Shown here piece after piece: positions 1 through 7,879 of a DNA stretch of 64,000 nt; the first letter of the stretch is position 1; the number at the start of each line of letters is the position of its first letter. The notes beneath the pieces were generated by a model. The model made no database searches and was not told the origin of the DNA. It saw nothing but the letters and a program-made list of their open reading frames with translations. The position numbers and the translations under genes were made by a program. This DNA comes from Polynucleobacter tropicus (GTDB lineage Bacteria > Pseudomonadota > Gammaproteobacteria > Burkholderiales > Burkholderiaceae): positions 558,001 through 622,000 of the forward strand of contig NZ_CP028942.1 of the NCBI RefSeq assembly GCF_013307225.1, read 5' to 3'.

Positions 1-1486
1 GGCCATTGGAGACAAACAAAATAGATAAATCATGGCGAATGACGCTATCAATAACTGGGGCTAAATGGGCAGCCTCATCAATCTTGGTAATAATTACTGA
101 ATCCAGTTTTTCACCATTGGTGTTCTGCATGGCTTGATTATGCAAATTGATCACTTCTTCTTGGGTGCGCAAATCTGTCGTTGAGCTCATAACCAAAATA
201 CGGCGGGCCTTACTAGAGCCATGCTCTAGTAAATGAGATTGTTCAACCATCAAAGTATCTCGCTGGCTCACTCCAGCAGTATCTAGCAAAATAATCTTGC
301 GATTAGAGAAGTCTTTAATTTTGGCGGCTAAATCTTCGCTATCTCTGACAGCGGTAACCGATAAGCCTAAGATTTTGGCAAAAGTCTTCAGTTGCTCTTG
401 GGCGCCAATACGATAGGTATCGGTAGTGAGTAATGCAACTTGATTACGACCATAGCGCAATACACAACGCGCTGCAATCTTGGCAATAGTAGTGGTCTTA
501 CCAACCCCAGTTGGCCCAATAAAAGCAAAAACACCGCCCCGATCAAAAATATCAAATGCGCGAGAAGTTTTAAGCATGCATTTAACTTGCTCACGGGCAT
601 TTTTGAGTAAATGTAATACGCTTAAATTCTCTGGCAGGTTTTGGGCGATCTCTGCAACCAGTTTTGGTGAGAAGCCGCTATTGAGAAGGTGTTTTACAAC
701 CTCAGTGATTTGTGCATTTCCTTGCTGAATGTTGCCCCAAAAGCTACCAGCAACATGAGACTGCAAGAGATTTTTAACTTCGCTGATTTCAGAAAGAAGT
801 TTTTCTACCTTAGGAGAGCTCTCGGCTTGTGAGGCAATACTAGATGTGACATTGTTGGGTGTGCCGGCTGACAAGTTATTTGCTGACTCTGTTTGGTTAC
901 TGGGTGCACGCACTTTTTGAGCGGCACTTTGCGCAGCTGTTTTTAAGGCATTTAGCGCGGCAGCCTCCTGTGCTGCCTTGGTATTGGCTGCAAGGCTAGC
1001 GCTAAAGATAGCATCGTTATTGGATGGGTTAACAACATTTGCTGAGCCTCTAGGAATACGCTCAGCATTATTAAATGAAGTGGGTAAAAAAGCCTCTGCA
1101 CCGGGAGCGCGAATCGGGCGTTCTACTCTGGCTGGGTTGCGACGCAAAATGCCATTGGGAACATCAGGATGTACTCTGGGTTTGGCTGATTCGCTTGAGG
1201 CAGTAGATGCAGATGGCGCGCGCCGTGCAATAGCGTTAGCAAATTTATCAGTAAGACCAGACTGCTTTAGGGAGCGCTCAGAAAACGCACTAGGTTCGCC
1301 AAATTGTGGGTCTAATGCTTCGGAGCGAGCAGAAAGGTTTGCCAAATCACCCGAGGTAATCGCCATGACTTCAACACCTTGATCGGTATCTTTAGTGGAC
1401 AGCACCATAGCATCCGGACCCATCTCAGCACGTATGAGCTTTAAGGCGTCAGCGGTATTGGCTGCTATAAATTTTTGGGGGCCCAT
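1..1486 (-). CDS. flhF: Flagellar GTPase FlhF (3' end outside window)
   Basis: SRP-family GTPase that sets flagellar position and number together with FlhG. Read on the minus strand from an ATG at 1486, the protein starts MGPQKFIAANTADALK. A low-complexity linker follows, then the GTPase domain with P-loop GPTGVGKTTTIAK (around 480-530), TTDTYRIGA, a DTAG switch (around 290) and TKIDEA. The frame is still open at base 1, in the motif ending LSILFVSNG, so only the last part of the C-terminus is missing. It lies 35 bp downstream of flhA on the same strand, the usual flhA-flhF order. Membership is clear from motifs; functional details come from the family. Confidence 0.95.
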   Translation of the reverse strand, partial: MGPQKFIAANTADALKLIRAEMGPDAMVLSTKDTDQGVEVMAITSGDLANLSARSEALDPQFGEPSAFSERSLKQSGLTDKFANAIARRAPSASTASSESAKPRVHPDVPNGILRRNPARVERPIRAPGAEAFLPTSFNNAERIPRGSANVVNPSNNDAIFSASLAANTKAAQEAAALNALKTAAQSAAQKVRAPSNQTESANNLSAGTPNNVTSSIASQAESSPKVEKLLSEISEVKNLLQSHVAGSFWGNIQQGNAQITEVVKHLLNSGFSPKLVAEIAQNLPENLSVLHLLKNAREQVKCMLKTSRAFDIFDRGGVFAFIGPTGVGKTTTIAKIAARCVLRYGRNQVALLTTDTYRIGAQEQLKTFAKILGLSVTAVRDSEDLAAKIKDFSNRKIILLDTAGVSQRDTLMVEQSHLLEHGSSKARRILVMSSTTDLRTQEEVINLHNQAMQNTNGEKLDSVIITKIDEAAHLAPVIDSVIRHDLSILFVSNG

Positions 1487-1521
1487 GCGTTAACTCCGAA
1501 TCATTCTCTCTAGTAGTGATT

Positions 1522-3612
1522 TTAGGGGTTTTTGCCCGTCTGGGAACAAAGAACCTTGTAAAAAGCCAGATTTGCCGTGGGTGGCAGCTCGCTAAGGGCC
1601 AAAATGATCGCTTGAGGGCAAACACGGCGGGCGATTCTGGAAATCGTGGCCCTGGTGCGGGTGCCGCTCACAATCACTGGGGGCAGATTTTCATTCTCCA
1701 TTTCCTGAACCCCTTTGATCACTTCTTCGCCAAACATGCGTGCTAAAGAGGGCTCAATTAAGCCATCAGGAGCGATAGCACCAGCACCAATCGATTGTTC
1801 AATTAGGCGCTCAAATTCGGGTTGGATGCCAAGTACTTTGAAGTTATTGCCATCACCCAGAGAATCTTGCACGATGGTGCGACGCAAGGCGTAACGAATA
1901 TGCGGCAGTATTTCTAATGGATCATTTAATTTGCCTGCATATTCACTGGAGACTTCTAAGATAGTGCGCAAGTCTTTGATGGGCACATTTTCCTCCAACA
2001 GTAACTGCAAGATGCGCTGTAATTGCGCAACGGTCACAATCTTTGGAATGACATCTTCCACCAACTTTGGATAACTCATTTTAAAGTGATCAAGTAAATC
2101 TTGAGTTTCTTGACGACCTAAGAGTTCAGCGGCATGTTGATGAATAAGATGATCTAAGTGCGTGGTGATCACCACTGCTGGTTCAACAACGGTATAACCT
2201 TTGGCGATTGCCTCATCGCGTTGACGGCGCTCAATCCAAACAGCGGGCATTCCAAAAGTGGGATCTTTGACTTCAATGCCAGGAATTTTTTCTGTACCAC
2301 TTTGTTGAATTGCCAATAAACGATCTGGCAAACATTGTCCGCGACCAATCTCTGCGCCGTAGAGCAATACACGATAGCTCTCTGCGGATAGTTGTAAGTT
2401 ATCGCGAATATGAACAGACGGAATCAGAAAGCCAACTTGCGTGACAAACTTACGACGAATCGCTTTGATACGTTTGATTAAATCACTATCGTCACCTTTA
2501 TCTACTAGGGGAATCAGGCGATAGGCGAGCTCTAAGCAGAGCGGCTCAACAATCGGAACATCTTTCCATTCAAGCTCTTCATTCGTCACAGGTTGCGCGG
2601 CAGCAATCTTCGCTTCAGCAGCTTCCTTTTTAATTCTCTGATGCGTCATGTAGGCAAGCGTGCCAAAGAGGGTCGCAAAAGCTAAGAAGATAAAGTGCGG
2701 CATGCCAGGTAACACACCCAGAATACCTAGAACAGCGGCCACAACACCTAGTGCATTGCTATTGGCTTCAAACTGTTTAGAAACCTGACCAGAAAAGTCA
2801 TCTTCAGTCGCAACGCGGGTAACCAAAATACCAGCTGCAGTAGAAATCACCAGTGCCGGAATTTGCGCAACCAAGCCGTCACCAATGGTTAAGGATGCAA
2901 AGGTAGAAAGCGCCTTGCCAAAATCCATACCGTGTTGCAATACGCCAATCATCAAACCGCCAATGAGGTTGATGACCAAAATCATGATGCCGGCCATAGC
3001 ATCGCCACGTACAAACTTGGAAGCACCGTCCATGGAACCAAAGAAGTCTGCTTCTTGCGCTACATCCGCGCGGCGTGCTTTAGCTTCATCTTGCTGAATC
3101 AATCCTGCATTCAGATCGGCATCAATGGCCATCTGCTTGCCAGGCATGGAGTCGAGCGCAAAGCGAGCAGAAACTTCAGCCACACGACCAGAACCTTTGG
3201 TGATCACCACAAAGTTAATGATGGTGATCACAATAAAGATCACGATACCAACCGCAAAGTTACCGCCAATCAAAAACACACCAAAGGCCTCAATTACTTT
3301 ACCTGCGGCATCGGTTCCTTTATAACCATCTAATAAAACGATACGGGTTGAAGCAACGTTCAGCGATAGGCGCAGTAGGGTGGTGAGTAGCAGAACCGTT
3401 GGAAAGGCAACGAAGTCTTTAAAGCTTTTGATATTGATCGCCGTAAACAGGACGATGATCGAAAGGGCGATGTTGAAGGTAAAGAGAACATCGAGAATGA
3501 TGGCTGGCAAGGGCACCAGCATCATGATCAAAACCAGCAGAACCAGAATCGGGATGGCGCCTTGTGCCGAAGGGCTCGGCAGCTTAGAGGTGTCAAAACC
3601 CAGAATTTTCAT
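1522..3612 (-). CDS. flhA: Flagellar type III export gate protein FlhA
   Basis: FlhA (696 aa) is the large gate protein of the flagellar export apparatus. It uses proton motive force and docks chaperone-substrate complexes on its cytosolic domain. The N-terminal half is strongly hydrophobic with about eight membrane segments. It contains the conserved stretch SARFALDSMPGKQMAIDADLNAG and the FHIPEP-type loop. The C-terminal half (from about residue 350) is soluble with VHIRDNLQL and the family C-terminal domain. Length matches the family. The gene precedes flhF and is separated from the late flagellin block by a 450-bp regulatory region holding a palindrome and a possible sigma-54 promoter. 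Confidence 0.97.
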   Translation of the reverse strand: MKILGFDTSKLPSPSAQGAIPILVLLVLIMMLVPLPAIILDVLFTFNIALSIIVLFTAINIKSFKDFVAFPTVLLLTTLLRLSLNVASTRIVLLDGYKGTDAAGKVIEAFGVFLIGGNFAVGIVIFIVITIINFVVITKGSGRVAEVSARFALDSMPGKQMAIDADLNAGLIQQDEAKARRADVAQEADFFGSMDGASKFVRGDAMAGIMILVINLIGGLMIGVLQHGMDFGKALSTFASLTIGDGLVAQIPALVISTAAGILVTRVATEDDFSGQVSKQFEANSNALGVVAAVLGILGVLPGMPHFIFLAFATLFGTLAYMTHQRIKKEAAEAKIAAAQPVTNEELEWKDVPIVEPLCLELAYRLIPLVDKGDDSDLIKRIKAIRRKFVTQVGFLIPSVHIRDNLQLSAESYRVLLYGAEIGRGQCLPDRLLAIQQSGTEKIPGIEVKDPTFGMPAVWIERRQRDEAIAKGYTVVEPAVVITTHLDHLIHQHAAELLGRQETQDLLDHFKMSYPKLVEDVIPKIVTVAQLQRILQLLLEENVPIKDLRTILEVSSEYAGKLNDPLEILPHIRYALRRTIVQDSLGDGNNFKVLGIQPEFERLIEQSIGAGAIAPDGLIEPSLARMFGEEVIKGVQEMENENLPPVIVSGTRTRATISRIARRVCPQAIILALSELPPTANLAFYKVLCSQTGKNP

Positions 3613-3727
3613 GCGTATAGGTCTTTTGCCCGAAAAATAATTAAAAAAAGCTGAAAATATCTAAAAAATAGCCTTCATTCAGTTAGCGCCCATTCACAAG
3701 AGGCGTAAATCACCATATCTAGTGGTT

Positions 3728-3743
3728 GGCACTAAAAGTACCC
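3728..3743 (-). promoter_or_regulatory. Weak sigma-54-like promoter for flhA
   Basis: On the minus strand GGGTACTTTTAGTGCC has the required GG-N10-GC spacing and keeps AC after the -24 GG and TGC at -12, but several other consensus positions differ. It would start transcription near 3717, about 105 nt before flhA. It is the only GG-N10-GC match on this strand between flhA and the nearby palindrome. Weak on sequence alone. Confidence 0.3.
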
Positions 3744-3781
3744 CTAAATATACTTGATTTCATTGGAAAAAACACCAAAAA

Positions 3782-3796
3782 TGGCAAATTTTGCCA
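3782..3796. promoter_or_regulatory. 15-bp palindrome TGGCAAATTTTGCCA, candidate activator site
   Basis: Perfect inverted repeat (arms TGGCAAA and TTTGCCA around one base) in the flhA/late-block intergenic region. Near-identical copies occur at 15631-15645, 21709-21723 and 29561-29575, all at flagellar transcription units. A single TTTTGCC half site follows at 3822-3828 and another at 3623-3629. Its recurrence suggests a DNA-binding site, most simply for the NtrC-type regulator encoded at 12906-14438; that assignment is inference. Confidence 0.6.
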
Positions 3797-3960
3797 CCTA
3801 GGTAGGTTTAACTCGAGTAACTTTTGCCTTAATAGTTCTTTTGGCTCTGCTATGCCTCTGAGTAAGGGGGTTTCTAACATTATTTTATCAATTTTATTAT
3901 TTCTAAGTCATTGATTTTATTAATTTTTAATAATTTCTACAAATTATTTGTAAATATTGC

Positions 3961-3988
3961 TAAACAAAATTGCGATTATTGCCGTAGT
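3961..3988 (+). promoter_or_regulatory. Sigma-28-like promoter of the late block
   Basis: TAAA (3961-3964), 16 bp, then GCCGTAGT (3981-3988), followed by a predicted start near 3995. Spacing and the GCCG core match the fliC promoter at 5190-5217. The 80 bp just upstream (3881-3960) are extremely AT-rich and could act as an UP-like or nucleoid-protein-bound stretch. Confidence 0.5.
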
Positions 3989-4069
3989 CATCGATAAGGA
4001 CAGAGTTTTGATGCCATGAGGCGTTGGGCTCTTGGTAATCGTAAAGAATTTTTATTGAATGAAGGTTTT

Positions 4070-4630
4070 ATGTCTATTTCGGCAATGACAAACGCAGGTG
4101 TGCAGCCGCCAAGTATGGCGAGTCTTCTGCGTATCAACAAAATTAATGCCGTCAATGGGCAGGATGCCGATGGTGATGCGGATGGTTCATCTTCTACGCC
4201 TACTGTGCCTGGTGCACAAAAATCGATTGCTCCTAAGCTGGTGAAAGCCACATTAGAGGCTTTAAATCAATTGGGCGCGAATGTCGATATTAATACTGCA
4301 AACCAATCTCATAAAAGCGCATCAGCCGATGAAGTAAAAAAATCTGCCTTAGGTTTTGTAACTTCTGTGCTGTCTGAATTAGGCTCATCTGAAAAAAGCT
4401 CAAAATACTCTAATGCTGCAGATCAGGTTGTTGCTGGAGTAGCGCAAATGACTAGTGCTGTTGCAAATGGCGTTAGCCCAGCCGAATCAGTGAATCAAAG
4501 TGCCAATGCACTATTCAAGGCTGCAGGTTTATCAAGTAACTCATCTTCAATAGCAAATTTACTTTCTAGTTTGCAAAAATCTTTGGTTGATGGAATGGAT
4601 TCTGGAAGTTTAATTAACTTAACTGCATAA
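4070..4630 (+). CDS. Unknown protein, first gene of the late flagellin block
   Basis: I do not recognise this 186-residue protein. It begins MSISAMTNAGVQPPS, is rich in Ser, Ala and Asn, has no signal peptide or membrane segment, and has an amphipathic helical C-terminal half. The ATG at 4070 is preferred because GAAGG lies 6 bp upstream. An in-frame ATG at 4016 would add 18 residues of different character and has a worse ribosome site. It sits behind a sigma-28-like promoter and 21 bp before flaG. Composition and context suggest an exported or filament-associated late flagellar protein, or a chaperone; this is inference only. Confidence 0.7.
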   Translation: MSISAMTNAGVQPPSMASLLRINKINAVNGQDADGDADGSSSTPTVPGAQKSIAPKLVKATLEALNQLGANVDINTANQSHKSASADEVKKSALGFVTSVLSELGSSEKSSKYSNAADQVVAGVAQMTSAVANGVSPAESVNQSANALFKAAGLSSNSSSIANLLSSLQKSLVDGMDSGSLINLTA

Positions 4631-4651
4631 TATAAATAAAGAATTAATCAA

Positions 4652-5062
4652 ATGAGCAATTCGATCAACAGCACAGTGGGAGCTAGCGCGCAATACGCAC
4701 CAAGCGTATTGCCAGCTCAAACTGCGCCTGTCGCATCTAGCGCTCCGAAGGTGAATATTCCAAGTGATGCAGAGGTGGTGGCTAAGGTAGCTAGTACTGA
4801 GATTAAATCTTCAGGCGTCAATGAAGCTGCTCAGCCAACACGTATAGCAGTTGAAAAGGCCGCTAAAGAGCTTGAATCGTTTGTTCAGTCCATGGGCCGT
4901 AATTTGAATATTTCAGTCGATGGCAACACTGGTTACCATGTTGTCACTGTGACTAATCCCGAAACTGGTGAAGTCATTCGCCAGATGCCATCTCCAGAGC
5001 TGTTGAAGATCGCTCAAAGCCTACCAAAGTACGACGGGCTCTTCTTAAGCCGCAAGGCTTAA
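4652..5062 (+). CDS. flaG: FlaG family protein (first copy)
   Basis: FlaG proteins (136 aa here) are small, often encoded beside flagellin, and influence filament length in some species. The N-terminal 60 residues are low complexity. The C-terminal domain carries the family signature: LNISVDGNTGYHVVTV followed by NPETGEVIRQMPSPELLKIA (about residues 85-125). It lies between the unknown gene and fliC, with fliC under its own promoter. A second FlaG follows fliC at 7405; the two share the pattern DAEV(V/I)AKV and ESFVQSMGR, so they are paralogues. Confidence 0.9.
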   Translation: MSNSINSTVGASAQYAPSVLPAQTAPVASSAPKVNIPSDAEVVAKVASTEIKSSGVNEAAQPTRIAVEKAAKELESFVQSMGRNLNISVDGNTGYHVVTVTNPETGEVIRQMPSPELLKIAQSLPKYDGLFLSRKA

Positions 5063-5147
5063 ATCTTTCCAAGGGCATTACCCAATCTTGTGGCGGACTT
5101 TATTTAGGTCTGCTTGTTTGTATTTGTGCTTTTGACAAGTATTGGCG

Positions 5148-5168
5148 TTTATTTAGACCTTAAATAAA
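5148..5168. repeat. AT-rich inverted repeat upstream of fliC
   Basis: TTTATTTA-GACCT-TAAATAAA: perfect 8-bp arms with a 5-nt spacer, ending 21 bp before the -35 element of the fliC promoter. It could be an operator or simply AT-rich upstream DNA; no regulator can be named. Confidence 0.35.
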
Positions 5169-5189
5169 CAAAAGAACCCTAAATATTCC

Positions 5190-5217
5190 TAAACAGTTGC
5201 CCTTGGGGTGCCGTTAA
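5190..5217 (+). promoter_or_regulatory. Sigma-28 (FliA-type) promoter of fliC
   Basis: TAAA at 5190-5193, 16-bp spacer, GCCGTTAA at 5210-5217. The -10 element matches the enterobacterial sigma-28 consensus GCCGATAA at 7 of 8 positions. Start is predicted near 5224, giving a leader of about 60 nt with an AAGGAG ribosome site before the fliC ATG. Confidence 0.75.
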
Positions 5218-5282
5218 GGGATATACAGGGGAACTTAACCCCATTGGTGTAGTTCCCGAAACAGAATTTTAAGGAGAATTAA

Positions 5283-7340
5283 ATGTCTACCGTTATTAAT
5301 ACCAACTTAGCATCATTGTTTGCGCAGAACAGCTTGTCTAATGCTCAAAACAACCTAGCAACATCTGTACAGCGTTTGTCTTCTGGTTTGCGTATTAATA
5401 GCGCAAAAGACGATGCTGCTGGCCTAGCCATTGCACAAAACATGCAAAGCCAATTAAATGGCACAAATCAGTCTATTCAAAACTTGAGCAATGCAACAAA
5501 CCTTTTGCAAACAGCCGATACTTCTTTATCTACTATTCAAGACATGTTGCTGCGCATGAAGCAATTGGCGACTCAAGGTTACGATGGGTCTTTGAATGCA
5601 ACTCAAATGCAAGACGTTGTTCAGCAAATGAGCGAGCTAAATACCGAGATCAATCAAACAGCTCAGCGTACTCAATTTAACGGTATTAGCTTAATCGGCA
5701 GCGGGTCATCAGTTGATCGCGTAACTGGTGGTGTATATGCTGGACAATATTTATCAAGCATCTCAGCAAATTTGGGACCTACGGACAGCACATACAAAAT
5801 GGGATCAGGAGTTGTCTCTTTTGCAACTGCATTTGGTTCAAGCACTTATACACCAACTGGTGCTTATGATGCAAAATTTGACATTCAATTGACAAATGAC
5901 GATGTAGTTCGTCAAAACCCAGGTGCTTATACATTTACTGCGGTTGGAAATCAGTTAACAATGTCTTACACTGGCACTGACAATGTTCCGCAACAGCAAA
6001 CAATAACCGTTGAGAATGCTCCTGCGGATGCTAATGCAACCAAAGACCACATTCAACATCTTGATTTCAGCAAGTTTGGCATTACTTTGAATTTGACAAC
6101 AACAGCGCAAATGGGTGGTGCGGATGTATTGGGTTCAGATATTGCCCTAAAACTCCAAGGTCAAAAATTTCAAGTTACAGGTCAGGCGTCAAAAATTACA
6201 TCGATAGATCTATCGGGGTCTGCTGCTAACAGTTATGTATTAACTACTAGCAGTCTTGGTGCTTCTACAACTCCTGCAACGGTTGCATTAACAACGGCTG
6301 GTGTTGCTCCAACGGGAGGTACCGGTGGTGTTGCGGCCGTTCAGACGGTAACATTTACATCATTGGCGGCTGGCGAATCTGTTACGGTTAATGGTTTGAC
6401 AATGACTGCTAAAACAGGCTTGACAGCGGCTCAGGTTGCAGAGCAGTTTAGTGGATATACGGCTGGCACCACCGCTGGCTCAATAACCAAGACTCAACTG
6501 GGTACATGGTCTGGTAGCGCTATCTCGGGTTACTCAAGTGCTGCTTATACAGCAAATGCAACCACAGCAACGTTTACTCAGACTGCTGCGTCCTTAGTTT
6601 CTTCCGCTTGGACAGCTAGTCAGACAAAGCAAAATAGTGTGCTCAACTTGGCTTGGACAGATTCCGCACAAGTAAATCACTCGGAAACAGTTGATCTTGC
6701 AAACTATGATTTTACTCGTGGCACCGATACATCCATTAATTTCAAAAATGCTGGGATTAATATCAAGCTCCATAATTTCCAGACTCAATCTGGCGCAAAT
6801 GTCGCATGGCAGCTTGCGCATCTTAAGGACCCGTTGGGCTCTACTAATGGGCACTTAAATGTTGTAAATCCAGGAGCAAGTTCATTAGATTTCCAAAGCG
6901 GACCACAAAGCAATAGTTTCATCACTATTAATACTTTGAATGTTTACACTGGAACTTCTGGTCAGTTCTCTGGTGACCAAATTGCAATGACTGAAGTTGG
7001 TTCTAAGCATGATGTCTTGGCTGGCATGAATGCTCAGACCTCTACAGCAGATTGGCAAGCAGCATTCAAAGAGGCTTCTGCTGCTATCGATTCTGCAATT
7101 GACTATATTTCCACACAGCGCTCTACATTTGGCTCACAGATTAATCGCTTAAGCTACATTACTACCAACTTGTCAGCGCAAAGTACCAATTTGCAGAGCT
7201 CTAAGTCTGCGATTATGGACACAAACTTTGCTTCTGAAACTGCAACTTTGACTAAGGGTCAGATCATGCAGCAAGCTGCTACAGCAATGTTGGCACAAGC
7301 TAATCAGATGCCAAACGTTATCCTGTCTCTCTTGAAGTAA
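5283..7340 (+). CDS. fliC: Flagellin FliC
   Basis: Filament subunit (685 aa), larger than the usual 275-500 residues. The conserved N-terminal D0/D1 region (residues 1-145: MSTVINTNLASLFAQ, RLSSGLRINSAKDDAAGLAIA) and C-terminal D1/D0 region (about 595-685, ending NQMPNVILSLLK) are intact. The centre is a long variable, Thr/Ser/Ala-rich region. About residues 345-440 (nt 6318-6600) resemble the 110-residue repeats of FliD: VTFTSLAAGESVTVNGLT and LTAAQVAEQF. It has its own sigma-28 promoter and a strong hairpin after the stop, consistent with high, separate expression. The abundance of Ser/Thr would suit O-glycosylation by the OGT-like enzyme at 46034, which is inference. Confidence 0.97.
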   Translation: MSTVINTNLASLFAQNSLSNAQNNLATSVQRLSSGLRINSAKDDAAGLAIAQNMQSQLNGTNQSIQNLSNATNLLQTADTSLSTIQDMLLRMKQLATQGYDGSLNATQMQDVVQQMSELNTEINQTAQRTQFNGISLIGSGSSVDRVTGGVYAGQYLSSISANLGPTDSTYKMGSGVVSFATAFGSSTYTPTGAYDAKFDIQLTNDDVVRQNPGAYTFTAVGNQLTMSYTGTDNVPQQQTITVENAPADANATKDHIQHLDFSKFGITLNLTTTAQMGGADVLGSDIALKLQGQKFQVTGQASKITSIDLSGSAANSYVLTTSSLGASTTPATVALTTAGVAPTGGTGGVAAVQTVTFTSLAAGESVTVNGLTMTAKTGLTAAQVAEQFSGYTAGTTAGSITKTQLGTWSGSAISGYSSAAYTANATTATFTQTAASLVSSAWTASQTKQNSVLNLAWTDSAQVNHSETVDLANYDFTRGTDTSINFKNAGINIKLHNFQTQSGANVAWQLAHLKDPLGSTNGHLNVVNPGASSLDFQSGPQSNSFITINTLNVYTGTSGQFSGDQIAMTEVGSKHDVLAGMNAQTSTADWQAAFKEASAAIDSAIDYISTQRSTFGSQINRLSYITTNLSAQSTNLQSSKSAIMDTNFASETATLTKGQIMQQAATAMLAQANQMPNVILSLLK

Positions 7341-7352
7341 TGGTTTGTACTT

Positions 7353-7381
7353 AGAGGGTTATCAGTTTCTGATAACCCTCT
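7353..7381 (+). terminator. Strong hairpin after fliC
   Basis: Perfect 13-bp stem AGAGGGTTATCAG / CTGATAACCCTCT with a TTT loop, 12 nt after the fliC stop. No T-run follows, so it may act as a partial terminator, a processing site or a 3' stability element rather than a full rho-independent terminator. Confidence 0.65.
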
Positions 7382-7404
7382 GTTGATTATTGTGGGGTTA
7401 TATC

Positions 7405-7809
7405 ATGAGTTCAGTTACATCAGCTAATGCAACTACAGTTGCTAATGTTGCAACAAGCTCTGTTAAAACACTCGAGCAATTATCCGCACCTAGTATTAAG
7501 CAAGCTCCAACAGATGCAGAAGTAATTGCTAAGGTTCTTAGTACAGAGTTTAAGCCTTCTAACGTAAATCAAGCTTCTCAACCAACTCAAGAGGTTATTG
7601 CAAAGACTGCAAAGCAAATGGAAAGTTTTGTGCAGTCCATGGGTAGAGAGCTGAATTTTTCAGTCGATAAGGCATCGGGTTACTCGGTAGTTCGAGTAGT
7701 AAACCCTCAGACCGGCGAGGTTATTCGTCAGCTTCCTTCCGAGGAGTTGCTGAAAATTGCCGAGATGTTTGAGCAAACTAACAGTGCATTGGTTAATCAA
7801 AAAGCGTAA
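7405..7809 (+). CDS. flaG: FlaG family protein (second copy)
   Basis: Second FlaG paralogue (134 aa) placed between fliC and fliD. The conserved domain includes ESFVQSMGRELNFSVD and NPQTGEVIRQLPSEELLKIAE near the C-terminus. The ATG at 7405 is chosen because GGGG precedes it at a good distance; an upstream in-frame TTG (7390) has no ribosome site. It is flanked on both sides by stem-loops (7353-7381 and 7810-7839), so its mRNA segment may be individually processed. Carrying two FlaG genes around one flagellin is unusual. Confidence 0.88.
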   Translation: MSSVTSANATTVANVATSSVKTLEQLSAPSIKQAPTDAEVIAKVLSTEFKPSNVNQASQPTQEVIAKTAKQMESFVQSMGRELNFSVDKASGYSVVRVVNPQTGEVIRQLPSEELLKIAEMFEQTNSALVNQKA

Positions 7810-7839
7810 ATTCATGCTGGCCCTTGGGCTGGCATGAAT
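7810..7839 (+). terminator. Long hairpin between flaG and fliD
   Basis: Starts directly after the flaG stop. A 14-bp stem (7810-7823 with 7826-7839), including two G-U pairs when read as RNA, has a TT loop; the outer arms are ATTCATGC and GCATGAAT. No T-run follows. Likely an attenuator or processing hairpin that lowers fliD relative to upstream genes. Confidence 0.55.
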
Positions 7840-7879
7840 CTTGCTGTTATCTTTATGCTCTTCTGATTTAAAGATAAAA

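Noticed and set aside
2932..3333. Plus-strand open frame of 133 codons inside flhA.
   Set aside because: Antisense shadow of conserved FlhA sequence with no independent support.
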